64,000 bases of DNA from Cephalopachus bancanus (GCA_027257055.1 JAPVLO010000275.1:3224001-3288000); one strand, 5' to 3'; positions 22,664-32,693 are shown, counted from the first letter of the stretch. Numbers and translations: made by a program. The notes: generated by a model from the sequence alone, not told the origin.

Positions 22664-25600
22664 TTAGTGGGGATGGGGGCTGCTGGTGGAGCTGCCGGCA
22701 CTGTCACCAGCTTCAGGCTCATCCTCGTCTATGTCTTCGGATTCACACTCTGCCAGCGCTTCAAGGTAATGGAATGGCCAGCACCGTGGATCTTTCGTAT
22801 GGAGCCTGGCCAAAAACCTCAGGACGAGCATCTTGCTGGTTTCGAGGAATGCTCGAGGGCCCCAGAGGAACTCGTATTCTGCTGGCTCAGTGTAGGGGAT
22901 GCGCCTGCACTCTAGGTACTTCTGCCTTACGAACACTTCAGTGATGAGCTTCTTCGTATTTCCGAAGAGACCACTTGTCTCCCGGACATCCAACCCTAAC
23001 TTGAACAAAAAGTCGAAGATCAGATCCTCCCTGACACAATTTCCTTTCATAAAAATAAGGCTCAAGACAACCATCAGCAGTCCTAACTTGGGCTTGTCTA
23101 ACAAGGATGCCACTGCCTCACTTTTAGGCTGCCCCAGCTTGTTGATGATCATATAAGAGTGGTTTTGGGTATCAATTCCCTTCAATTGATAACCAAAGGC
23201 ACACTCCAGCTTATTGTTGGCACGGTTGACGATATCTAAGCACTCGTCTTTATACTCTCGGATGATGAGTTTCACCATCTCCGAGCGCTGGAGGGGCACC
23301 TTGGCTTGGTCCTTGACCAAGCGGAACTGCACCAATGTGTTTGCTCTCTCATTCAAGGGAGACAAAGGCTGAGCCTCCCCCTTGGGATCATCCTGCGTGG
23401 CACTGGGTCCCTGAGTGGCACTTGGGACCTCAGAAGTGGTCAAGGGCTGAGGGCTCCCTGGGACTTCAGAGAGACCACAGGCCCTCAAGGTGCTCAGACC
23501 CTCCCAGGCACTCAAGACCCAAGATGTGCTGGGCCCTTCCCAGCCACTCAGGATCCTGGAGGTACTAGGGCCCTCCCAGCCACTCAGGCTATGGGGAGTG
23601 TTTGGGCACGCCCGGTCACCCAAGACCTGGATAGGGCTCTGGACTTCCCAGTCACTCACATTCGGGTTCTCCCAGGCCCTTGGGCCCTGCCAGTCACGGA
23701 AGGCCAGCGTATGGCCTCGGCTGTCTTCTTCGGCTTCCAGATGCTTCTTCTTCCGCGTGGCTTTGCCTGAGCGGCGTGGCGGCTCGAGGGAGGTCTTCGA
23801 GGCCTCGGGAACCGCGGCCGTTGCCTGGGGGGCAGCTGCGGTGGCCATCAGGATGGTGGGCACTGCCTGTGAAGCATTCACATGGGGCTGCGGGACCCAG
23901 GGAACGGCAGGCAGGGCCTCCACACAGGCAAATGGATCCTGCAGAGCAAACGGCAGTGACTTCGGGGTCTCTGAGGTGGCAGATGGGCCTTTAAAGGCAT
24001 TAGAAGAGGCAGGCTGAAACTGGGAGGTAGCTGGGAAGACCCTTGGGGTGGCAGTAAAGGTCTCCGATGTGGCAGGCAGGTTTTTCCAGGCCGCTGGCTG
24101 GTGTGCTCGGGCGGGTGACACTGCCTTGGGAGCACAGAAGGTGGCAGCAAAGATCATGCGGTCCTTTGGAGGGGCCCTGCGATCCTTCGAAGAGGTCCTA
24201 CGCTCTTTGGAAGTGGCCCTGCTTTCTACAGAAGAGGCCCTGGAATCTCCTGACGGAGTCATCAGTGACTTAGCAGAGCCCCGGGGAAAATTTGCTGCCG
24301 CTACGGGGGCTCCGGGCTGCGCCTGCAAGACTGCCGGTGGGGCCTGCCACGAGGACTGGAGCTGCAGTGGGGGCAGCTCTGCTTGCGGGCCCGAGGGCTG
24401 GGCCTGCTGGGAGGGTAGCTGGATCTGCAGGGCTTTCTGGGAGGGCGGGGCTCCCGGAAAGGGCTGCTCCAGCTGGACCAGGGGGGGGCCCTGCCTCTGG
24501 GCCTCCTGGGCTGGCAGGGGCTGCCAGAAGTGAGTGGGGGCCTTCGGGGCCTGCCAGGTCACCGCCTGGGTCGGCTGCACCTCCTGGTACTCCATCGACG
24601 ACGGCATCTCGTGAGGCACCGGCGGCTGGCCTTTGGGCGCCTGCCAGATGATGGACGGGCAGTGCACAGCCTGTGGGGCAGACAGTGGGACAGACAGCGG
24701 GGCCGGCAGCACCGGCTGGGGCACCTGCGGGCCAGCGGGCGGCGCCGCGGGTACCTGCGCGGCTGGTGGGACCGTAGGCACCTGCGGCGCCGCCTGCACC
24801 TGCGGGGCCGGCAGCCTGGCCTGCGGGGCCTGCCGCAGCGGAGGAGGGGGTGGCAAGGCCTGCCAGAGCGGTGGCTGGGTGGCGAGGACTTGGGACGCTG
24901 GCCGGATGGGCGGCGGGGCCTGGCGGATCAGCGGCGGGGCCTGGCGGATCACCGGCGGTGCCTGGCGGATCACTGGCGGGGCCTGGCGCACTGGAGGGGG
25001 GGCCCGGGGCCCGGGTTGGCGGGGGGCTGGGGCGGATGGGCGGGGGCCCTTGGCGCACGGGAGGCGGTGCTTGCCAGGCTATGGCAGGGGCCTGCCAGGT
25101 GACCTGCGTGGCCTGCCAGGTCAGGGGAGTGGCCTGCCAGCCTTGCGGCGTGGCCTGCCATCCTGGCGAAGTGGCCTGCCAGCCAGGGGGCGTGGCCAGC
25201 TGCCCCGGGGGGGCCTGCGGGCCCTGGGGGACCTGTGGAGGAGCCCTTATGACCTGAGACTGGATTTGCAGGATCAGAGGCTGAGCCTGCTGGGCCCAGG
25301 AAGCCATGGGCTGCGCCGGGGGCGCAGCCGGCTGGGCCATCGCTGCTCCCGAGGCTGGAGGCTGAGTGATGGGCACTCTCGGTCCTGGAGGATGCATCAT
25401 CAGGACTCCAGGACCTGGAGGCTTGGCCAGGGGTGCTCCTGCAGGCGGAGGCTGGGTCATCACGGCTGTGGGAGGCGGAGGCTGGGCCATCGGGGTTCCT
25501 GGAGCAGCAGGCTGGACCATCAGGACTCCCGGAGTCAGAGGCTGGGCCATCAGGACTCCCGGAGCTGGAGGCTGGGCCATCGGTGTCCCCGGAGGGGGAG

Positions 25601-26234
25601 GATGCGCCATCGGTGTCCCCGGAGGGGGAGGATGAGCCATCGGGGTCCCCGGAGGGGGAGGATGCGCCATCGGTGTCCCCGGAGGGGGAGGATGCACCAT
25701 CGGGGTCCCCGGAGGGGGAGGATGGGCCATTGGGGTCCCCGGAGGGGGAGGATGGGCCATCGGGGTGCCCGGAGGGGGCGGATGGGCCATGGGGGTCCCG
25801 GGAGGAGGAGGATGGGCCATGGGGGCTCCGGGAGCAGAAGGATGCACCATCAGAACTCCCGGAGTCGGAGGCTGGGCCAGCGGGGCTCCCGGAGGGGGCG
25901 GATGGACCATCAGGACTCCCGGAGTCGGAGGTTTTCCCATCGGGCCCCCCAGAGGGGGAGCCTGGACCATCGGGGCCCCCAGGGCCGGGGGCTGGGCCAT
26001 CGGAGGCACCGGGGTGGGCAGCTGGCCCTGCGGGGCCTCCCAGGCAGGCTGAGGTGCCTGCCAAGCGGCCAATGAAGCCTGCAAGTCAATTGGAGGTGGG
26101 TCCCAAGGGACTGGCGGAGCCCGGGAGGAAGCGGGCGGGGCCCGCATCAGAACCGTAGGGCGGCTATAGACAGGCGGCTTCGGGGCCTCCGCCGGAGGAC
26201 TCGAGTCACCCAGATTCTTACTTAGCTGCGACAT
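22664..26234 (-). CDS. MAGEL2: MAGEL2, MAGE-like protein 2, single exon, reading frame broken once
   Basis: MAGE-family scaffold that, in human and mouse, partners the E3 ligase TRIM27 and the deubiquitinase USP7 to control WASH-driven endosomal recycling; it is paternally expressed. The frame opens at the ATG 26,234-26,232 ([14 protein letters not shown]) and runs through a proline-rich half made of 10-residue ([10 protein letters not shown]) and 7-residue (WQATP, RQAPPVI) repeats. It then continues, one frame over, through a Lys/Arg-rich segment ([12 protein letters not shown]) and WEGPSTS repeats to a C-terminal MAGE homology domain (about 23,355-22,750; [37 protein letters not shown]), ending at TAA 22,664-22,666. 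Joined, the two frames give about 1,190 codons; human is about 1,250 by memory. The frame changes between about 25,050 and 24,996, beside a run of seven G on the plus strand (24,996-25,002). Unjoined, the first frame ends at 24,270 after 654 residues without the domain. The identification is firm; whether the break is biological is open. Confidence 0.96.
22750..23360 (-). other. MAGEL2: MAGE homology domain of MAGEL2
   Basis: This segment encodes the tandem winged-helix MAGE homology domain, from [16 protein letters not shown] to the tryptophan-containing [16 protein letters not shown]. It matches the NDN domain of this window block by block: VKDQ near the start, LLM..LSLI.(M/V)KG in the middle, F.KLITE.FVRQ(K/N)YL, then [13 protein letters not shown] against PYVEPPEYEFFWG. 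In MAGE proteins this domain binds the RING ligase partner. It is intact and in one frame, followed by an acidic tail ([13 protein letters not shown]). Confidence 0.93.
24917..25000 (-). repeat. MAGEL2: 21-bp coding repeat, RQAPPVI motif, MAGEL2
   Basis: About four 21-bp units encode R-Q-A-P-P-(V/L/P)-I. From memory, human MAGEL2 has more copies of this unit, so a contraction or an assembly collapse is possible. The run begins immediately after the frameshift. Confidence 0.82.
24996..25050 (-). other. MAGEL2: apparent +1 frameshift in MAGEL2
   Basis: Upstream, the frame starting at 26,234 reads MAGEL2-like sequence to PPPIRP. Downstream, [13 protein letters not shown] is read in a frame offset by one base (26,234 minus 24,991 is one more than a multiple of three), which fits one extra base here, or two missing. 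The offset lies in very GC-rich sequence with C-runs, including seven C (minus strand) at 24,996-25,002, between the 21-bp WQA repeats and the 21-bp RQAPP repeats. Neither frame has a stop here, so the exact site cannot be fixed. Short-read or polymerase error is the simplest explanation. Confidence 0.85.
25089..25193 (-). repeat. MAGEL2: 21-bp coding repeat, WQAT motif, MAGEL2
   Basis: Five adjacent 21-bp units encode a seven-residue W-Q-A-T-(P/S/Q)-x-(G/T) repeat. Each unit begins with the same ten plus-strand bases apart from single changes. It lies just upstream (in coding direction) of the frameshift. Confidence 0.88.
25321..26010 (-). repeat. MAGEL2: 30-bp coding minisatellite in MAGEL2 (10-residue proline-rich repeat)
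   Basis: About 23 consecutive units of exactly 30 bp with no length change, encoding G-x-P-M-A-x-P-P-x-P. The most uniform block is 25,591-25,830 (eight units differing at a few positions); units on both sides are more diverged but keep the same register. The strict multiple of three preserves the frame. It fits local unit duplication inside the first half of MAGEL2, where human MAGEL2 has the same kind of repeat. Confidence 0.92.
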
Positions 26235-26245
26235 GTCCCTTTGCT

Positions 26246-26293
26246 GACAGCTGGTGGGTCTTTTCCTCCGACAGCTGCTGGGCCTTTTCCTCC
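26246..26293 (-). repeat. 24-bp tandem duplication just upstream of MAGEL2 ATG
   Basis: Two adjacent 24-bp copies (26,246-26,269 and 26,270-26,293) differ at 2 of 24 positions. They end 11 bases before the MAGEL2 start codon on the minus strand and so lie in its 5' leader. Each copy contains a CAGCTG E-box-like hexamer and a purine-rich tract. The leader has an open frame here but no ATG in that frame, so I do not call an upstream ORF. Confidence 0.85.
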
Positions 26294-26390
26294 AGAGAGA
26301 AGAGAATGCCTACGTGGCTGTTGAGAGGCTCCCTCCCTGCTGAATGCTGAATAGGAAGTGAGTGCTTCTCTCTCTGCAGCTTTCCGCAGT

Positions 26391-26480
26391 CAGGAGGAGG
26401 GGGGAAGGGGGCTCGATCCCGCCCCTTCCCCGCCCCCGACCACCGCAAGTGGATATTGCGGAGGGGCGTCTAGCGGCGTC
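26391..26480 (-). promoter_or_regulatory. likely MAGEL2 promoter region with GC boxes
   Basis: This is the GC-rich patch about 150-250 bp before the MAGEL2 ATG. It has two adjacent GC boxes (CCGCCCC-type Sp1/KLF sites at about 26,419-26,425 and 26,430-26,436) and several CpGs, in otherwise AT-rich surroundings. No TATA box was seen at a sensible distance. CpG-rich TATA-less promoters are usual for this gene family. The transcription start cannot be read from sequence. Confidence 0.5.
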
Positions 26481-28012
26481 CTGGCTGACACAAGATCTCT
26501 TCCCACTCTTTCCAGTCCCCAGATGCAGACTAACCAGACTCTACATGGATGAGTTTTCACAGGGGAGTGACAGGAACAGACCCATGTTTTTTAAAAAATC
26601 ACTGTTGTGCAGTGTGAAGTGGGAGCAGACCACTGGAAACATGGAGGGGATCCAAGAGGGGGAGATGGTGTGGTCTGAGCTCAGACCTGAGGCGGGGAAT
26701 GAAAGAAGTGTATTTACGTAAGAGAGTTTCAGGAGCTATAGTAGACCGCTACCTGTTTAATTTAGTATGGGAGTAAAAGAAATGGAGACGGCAAGCGAGG
26801 CTTTGCCCCAGGAGAGTGGGAAGTTGCAGGGGAAGTTTACTCTCTGGGAGACACAGTGGGAGGCACATGGGAAGACACTGGCGGGGCACTCGTGGTGCTG
26901 TGGGCTGCCCGGGATAGAGGTGCTGCAGGCGCCCACGTATGACAACCTGAAGACAGAGAGCTTATTTAGCCAGGAGACCAGGCTGGCTCTTCCTTGTAAA
27001 AATAGAGACGTGGGAACGAATGTGGTTGCAGTATGTGCTAAAAAACACAGGTATCCTGTTAGCGGCAGCCAGAGAAAAGGGACGACAACCATAGGTGGAG
27101 AGAGAAGGAAATAAATCACGGATATTGAGATGTGCTGGAATTCAGTGGATGAAAGGGAAAACTGCCTGTGGAATGGCTCAGAGGAAGGGATGGTTTGGAC
27201 TTCGCAGGCTTATTTTTCAGTTGCAGAGCAGGAAATAAATTTTGAAAAGGAAAAAAAAAAGTGAGAGAAAATAAAATGGGTGGATAAATAGATTAAAATT
27301 GATACATAGAAAAAATAGATGAAGAAAAACGAAGGAGATTCCTGGGAAAACTACTCATGAGGAAAAAATCCGTTTAAAAACAAGACGCATGATGTGTTAA
27401 TAAATAAAGCAGAAGACATTAAAATTCTTGGACAATCCTAAACAACTTTATGCTGAGACGTGATAATCTCAGTTTAGTTGAAAAGTTTTCTGGAAATATG
27501 CAAAGTATAAACTATCAAGGATGTTTTGTATGGAATTGGCTGTTTGCAGCCTGGGGCAGGAGCCCAAAGTGACAAAAAGGGCCACCAGGGGGCAGACGGG
27601 GGTGATGAAGGGTATACACCACTCCTCTTGGGGTACCCTTAGCCAGGGTACCTCAAATTTGGTCATTTATTGATCCAAAGAAGGCATATACACTCTCCCA
27701 ATGTTACTGTGCCTTAAATAATGAGAGAATAATTTGGGGTTAAATTTCTTCCCCCCCTCCCAAGCAAAGTATATTTAGAAAATAAATTAGAGAGATAGAG
27801 ACAGAAGATTCACCTCCCCAAGGAGTGAGAGACGACCAAATCTAAGAAAACATGGCAGCCATAGCTCAAAAAGCCAGCTGAACACACCAGAGTTTAACAA
27901 AGCAATAACCATGGGTGAAGTTTTTAAGTGATTTTTCTGGCAATTGGAGGGATGTTATTTTCCAGGAAATTCTTTTCAAGGATCATCAATCTTCTTGAGG
28001 CACCTGATTATA
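26481..28012. other. unassigned sequence upstream of MAGEL2
   Basis: No confident gene or repeat. Frames of 115-120 codons on both strands at 26,757-27,119 overlap each other and look like chance. Confidence 0.4.
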
Positions 28013-28755
28013 CAGTGTCCCTCTCCTTTATCTGCAGAGGAGACACTCCAAGACCCCCAGTGGATGACTGAAATCAGGGGTAGTATCAAACCCTATAGAT
28101 GATATGTACACATTTATTTTTCCTTCTTCACAGTTTCACAGATAGACTTAGTATTTACTATAGATCTTAGTAACCTCAACATACAATTTTTTTTCTCATA
28201 AAGTCAAGGACATTCATCCTTTTTCTTAAAGGAAGCCATTTATGGCTTCTGTTTGGCATATCTAAGTTGCCAGAATCACTATTTTTGCCCTTTGCTAAGC
28301 AAAAGAAGGGTTACTTAAACACAAGCACTGGGGTACAGACAGTAGATCTGATAACTGACTTAGCTACTGAGTGATTAGTGAGCAGGTAGTGTACATAGTA
28401 ACTATCTTTATTCATAGTTTTACATTCTATAGTTTCAGTTACCCATAGTTGACCATGCTCCAAAAATATCAAACGGAAATTTTCAGAAATAATCAATTTA
28501 TAAGCTTTAAATTGTGAGTCATTTTGAATAGTGTTATAAATTTTGTTCTATTTCATCCTGCCTGGGACATGAATCATCTGTTTATCCAGTGTAGCCATCC
28601 TGTATATGCTGCCCACACATTAGTCACTTAGTAGCTATCACAGTTATCACATTAAACAAAAATCATAGTATATATAGGTTTCGGTATTATTTTCAGTTTC
28701 AGGTATCCACTGGGGGTCTGGAATATCCCCCAACGATAAAAGGAAACTGTTGTAT
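28011..28755. mobile_element. non-autonomous Tigger/pogo-like DNA transposon with long inverted repeats
   Basis: About 741 bp bounded by TA on each side (28,011-28,012 and 28,754-28,755) and starting CAGTG. The first ~85 bp (with CCAAGACCCCCAGTGGAT.ACTGAAA) recur inverted at about 28,668-28,753 (AGACCCCCAGTGGATACCTGAAA when reversed). A second inverted pair lies inside (28,362-28,405 against 28,600-28,640, around TTAGCTACTGAGTGA / TCACTTAGTAGCT). No transposase frame remains. Words such as TAGTTTCAGTTACCC are typical of mammalian Tigger-derived MER elements. Confidence 0.82.
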
Positions 28756-30924
28756 GTCACCTCTGTGTATATCCACAGAAGGCCATTCACTGCTGGCCAC
28801 AGAGAATACTGATTCTGCAGAATGAATGCCACCATGTTTTATGGTTTTAAGTCTCTCCCAAAAGTTAACAGCCCAGACCCATATAGGATTTCCCAGTTTC
28901 ATGGGTGTTTAGAAACACTGCAGAGGTGCCAACTCTAAATGCATAACCCTCATAGTTTCCTATTATCAACTCTGCACATGGGTGTTACTGGCTATGGATG
29001 GCTTTAGGAAAGTCAGTTTATTTTTCAGTCTATGACATTTCTACCCTCACTAAAGCATACCTTTTTAAAAACTCTAATTAAAATATATAAATTTCTCAGA
29101 GATTAAGTTCTCCCACTAACCATTTCTTTTTCAGAATGACAGGCTTGACCTTCAGTCCACCTTGCTGAGAGTCATTCTACACAATAAATGGCTACCAGTA
29201 GGAACTAGTTGTTCTTGCCGATGCTGAAGCTCAATGAATAGCACTGGCGTAAAATGTCAACTCCCACCAAATCCATTCTATGAAAAGAGCTCCAGTTTAT
29301 GCCAATAGACAGCATTAAGCCAGAAGGAAAGGATTAGGAATTATGCAGAAGAAAAAAATAATATGTAGGCGTAATCAGAAATGGAATATAACCAACTGTT
29401 GACAAAAAGATACAAAACTCTAAAAAATATTTTAAGATGGTTTCTCTGAACCAAACTTGAGGTTCTAGACCCATGACATGTGTCTCTGGGAGGTTTTGAA
29501 AACATGAACCCACTGTGGATGAATGGTTACTTGATAATATTTAATTTTAGGGAGGCAGAAATTATCAAAAAACATAAATCCATATACAAAGATTTTCTTT
29601 GTTTTGGCCCCAGAAGGTGGGATATTTCCAAGTGGGGGCATTAGGTTATAGATGGATTTGAGAATTTCTTGACTAGCAACTGTAGATCCTATCTAAGCAA
29701 TTTTGGAAATCGGTAGAGGAGATTTTTTTTTAAATAAAGTTGTGGGGAAACTCTAAGTTTGTTGAAATGTAGATGCAGTCCTAATGTGGCAGACTTCAGA
29801 GAGGATAGGTAAGTGTCTTACCAGGTTCCTGGAGTCTGGGAGTCCCCAACTGATGGCCTTCAGGGCCATAAAATGTACTGTGATTTCCTTTTTTATTTTT
29901 CATACGATGTAATTACTGAGTCAAGTTGGAAAATAAACTTTAGGGTATAGAGTAAATGGTAATAATATCTCATCTGGTGAGTCCTTATTAGATATGACTC
30001 CCCAGTCCTAATTTGATAAGAAAAAAAAGGTCAGGTTTAATCCTCACAACAGATACACTAACGCCTTTGCCACTCCTTGGAAACATCCTTTAACTAGCAG
30101 GAAAAAATTGGGTATGAGGTATTCATTGATTCTGGAGGAACAAGTAAAGTGTGTAAATCAAGTTTATCTTTCCTGTGGGGGGAAAAATAGCCTATTTTAG
30201 ACAATCAGTTCTCCCCATACCTCGGCTCTTCAAGGGGTCACCCTAGCTTCTTATGAATTACTTATGCCCAACATCAAATGTGCCTGAGGAAACGGACATA
30301 CAGGTCTTTTGTGAAAATTGACTGCCTCAATAACAGCAGATAACAATACTGCCCTGAGTCTAATGGAGTATTTAGACCACACATCTTAAATATGTCTCCC
30401 CAAATACCTCTTCTCATGAAATCTGTCAGCTTCCTGAAATCCCCGTTACCCTTCTGTGAATATGTTCTTCCTCTTCAACACCTCTTAGCCAAGTATTGCC
30501 GCAATTTCCTTTCCTAGTTTCTGCATGAAGTAGCTTGAAAATTCAAGGTTTGTAGAGAACAAGAGGGAAATAAATACTAAACATTAATGGAATATTGGCT
30601 ATTATCTGTCCTCTAATTAGAAAAGACTCAGTGGCTTACATCAATATATAACAGCAGAAAAAAATTGGAGAAAAAAAGAAAAACAGAGAACCAAAGGTAT
30701 TTATAAGTATTTATACAAGTAGGAACATTTTTTAGCCGAGTGTCCAGGTCCTGCTTTTCTCAGCCTTGAGTCCCCAGCTCACAGAGTGTACAGTAAGAAG
30801 ATATTAAATGAAAGGGTAAGATTATTTCCCGATTGCCTGCCTTTCGCTCCTTTGTAGGTGTTAGACTTTGTGTAAATATTCAGATGGTTATGATTTTTTA
30901 AAAATCTAAAATCATTTATTTATG
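28756..30924. other. unassigned intergenic sequence
   Basis: About 2.2 kb with no supported gene. 30,134-30,177 shares a motif of about 44 bp with 33,235-33,277. Confidence 0.4.
30134..30177 (+). repeat. short dispersed repeat, copy 1
   Basis: Begins TGGAGGAACAAGTAAAGTG and ends AAGTTTATCTTTCCTGT; close to 33,235-33,277. Confidence 0.7.
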
Positions 30925-31010
30925 AAATACCTTTTATTAAGCATTCACTGCATGGCCAGCACTGTGTTATAGATGAGTACAGAGGAGAAAAATCTGATGC
31001 AAGTCCTATC
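30925..31010 (-). mobile_element. L2 3'-end fragment, minus strand
   Basis: TTTTATTAAGCATTCACTGCATGGCCAGCACTGTG-like order (shown in pieces: TTATTAAGCATTCACTGC, then CAGCACTGTGTTATAG), the antisense of the L2 tail. Confidence 0.6.
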
Positions 31011-31014
31011 TGCA

Positions 31015-31143
31015 TCTATTTTGAGTCACACAGGGACATTAATCTAATCTATTGTGAGTCACATAGGGATATTAATCTAATCTATTGTTAGTCACATAGG
31101 GACATTAAACTAATCTATTGTTAGTCACACAGGGACATTAATA
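31015..31143. repeat. 33-bp minisatellite, nearly four copies
   Basis: Units of 33 bp, each containing GAGTCACA or TAGTCACA, then AGGGA.ATTAA and CTAATCTATTG. Copies differ at one to three positions, so the array is fairly recent. It is non-coding. Confidence 0.9.
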
Positions 31144-31431
31144 TGGTATTTTTAGTGCAATAAGGTGTTTTTCTGCATTGTTTAAAACTCATAATGGTCA
31201 TAGATGATGCAACTGAATGCTCATTGCTTTTTAGAATGTGAGGTGGGGGACTGTGATGCTGATTAAAGCAATGAAAAGAAGAAAATCAAATTCAAAGCTG
31301 TGAAAGATTCATGAGCGTTCTACAAATAAGCAGCCTGAGCAGGAAAATTTTTTTAAAAAAAGGAGATATCCAAAGTACAGGGTATTTGAAAAAAAGTATT
31401 GCAAGGACATAATTAAAATAACGTAACTATT

Positions 31432-31640
31432 GTTTATTGAATTCTTATTATTTAATAAAATGCAATCTTCAGAGTCTTATGCTCAGTGTTTATTGATTCC
31501 TCACAAAATTTTTAAGCGTTTGGCTTCATTTTTAAGAATTTGAGTTTCTGAAGCCTAATTTATTTGTGTAAGATCTGGAAATATATAGCAGAATTTGGAT
31601 TTAAAGACTGGTTTATTTGTTGTCAAAGTCAGCAATCTTA
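31432..31640 (-). mobile_element. MIR SINE, minus strand
   Basis: Antisense MIR order: GTTTATTGAATTCTTATTAT, TGCTCAGTGTTTATTGATTCCTCACAA (in pieces), TTTAAGAATTTGAGTTTCTGAAGCC, and a tail with GCAGAATTTGGATTTAAA. Confidence 0.68.
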
Positions 31641-31644
31641 ACTA

Positions 31645-32400
31645 CTCCTCCAGTGTTGCCAAAAATCTTTAATTAAATGGTGCAAAACACACAGATCTAA
31701 TGTGTTCCATTCAATGAACTTAGACAACAAATAACCAACACCCAAAACAATACAAATAATTTCATTAGTAAAGACAGTTTCCATGTTCCTTTTTCCAGTA
31801 AATTCTTAAACCTCCAAAAGCAAACAATTTATGATTTATTTCACAATAGATTATTTTGTCTGTTCTTGATTTTGTAAAATGATACCAACATAGTATATAC
31901 ACTTTTGGGGGATCTGGATTTTTTTGTTCAATATGTCTCTTAAAATACATACATATTGCATATATTATATGTTTTCTAATTTTTAATGCTTAAAAGTATT
32001 CCATTCTATTTATATTACCACGATTTCTTTATCTATTGACATTTGAAACATCTAAAGTTTGGTGCTATTGTGAAGAAAAACTGAATTGCAGATTATTTTT
32101 CAAGTCTTTTTGTAAACATATATTTTCATTTATTTTGGGTAAATGCCTGTAGGTTGAATGGCTGAGTCTAGGTTAGATGCCTATTTGTAAGAAAATGCAA
32201 AGTTCTCCATAGTTTGGTTAGACCATCTTATACTCTACCAGAATGAGAATTCCGAGTACTTGACAGTCTTGCAAGATTTTGTAGTGTATTTTTAAAATTT
32301 GATTTTGTGGATGTGAAGCAGTGATTGTATAATTTTATATTCCAATGATCAAGCATGAGGGTTCTAGTTTCTCCAAATCATTGCCAAAATTGATATGCTT
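31645..32400 (-). mobile_element. old L1, minus strand
   Basis: Antisense L1 3' region: ATTCCATTCTATTTATATTACC, TTTCTTTATCTATTGACATTTG, AAAATGCAAAGTTCTCCATAG-like order. It is interrupted by an Alu at 32,404. Confidence 0.7.
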
Positions 32401-32403
32401 TTC

Positions 32404-32693
32404 TTTTTTTTTTTTTTTTTGAGTTGGAGTCTCACTCTGTCGCCTAGGCTGAAGTGCAGTGGCCGCTTCCGGCCACCACAGCCTCGACCTGCTGGGCTCC
32501 GGCGATCCTTCCGCCTCAGCCTTCCAAGTAGCCGGAATTACAGGCGTGCGCTACCACGCCCGGCTGATTTTTTGATTTATTGTAGAGATGAGGTCTCGCT
32601 GCCCAGGCGGGTCTCGAACCCGCGGGCTCAGGCAATCCACTCACCTCAGCCTCCCAAAGGCGCGGGATTACAGGCTGAGCCACCGAGCCCGAC
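32404..32693 (-). mobile_element. young Alu, minus strand
   Basis: Begins with 17 T and reads as the reverse complement of the lineage Alu, with intact GGGTCTCGAACCCGCGGGC in the left arm. One of the least diverged copies. Confidence 0.95.

Larger units (their letters stand above)
22664..26480. other. MAGEL2 CpG-rich region
   Basis: Base composition changes sharply from the AT-rich flanks to very GC-rich sequence across the MAGEL2 exon, strongest at about 24,270-26,480, with many CpGs. At the human locus the gene overlaps a CpG-rich region subject to parental-allele methylation; that property is carried over by homology, not seen here. Confidence 0.6.

Noticed and set aside
24989..24991. GTG at 24,991 as a separate start for the MAGE-domain frame
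   Set aside because: Eukaryotic nuclear genes rarely start at GTG, and sequence upstream in the joined frame is clearly MAGEL2; it is the continuation after a frameshift, not a second gene.
24970..26064. 364-codon third-frame open stretch on the minus strand within MAGEL2
   Set aside because: Shadow frame of the same repeats; MAGEL2-like sequence is in the frame starting at 26,234.
24633..26075. 480-codon open frame on the plus strand, antisense to MAGEL2
   Set aside because: It lies over the 30-bp repeats, where strict periodicity and high GC remove stops in several frames; the composition is Gly/Arg/Ser repeats with no domain, and the minus strand carries recognised MAGEL2.
26218..26448. 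Upstream open reading frame overlapping the MAGEL2 start ([15 protein letters not shown] repeat)
   Set aside because: The frame has no ATG in it; only a TTG could begin it. The repetitive peptide comes from the 24-bp leader duplication.
31015..31143. CRISPR-like array of 33-bp repeats
   Set aside because: Units are contiguous with no unique spacers, in a mammalian genome; an ordinary minisatellite.
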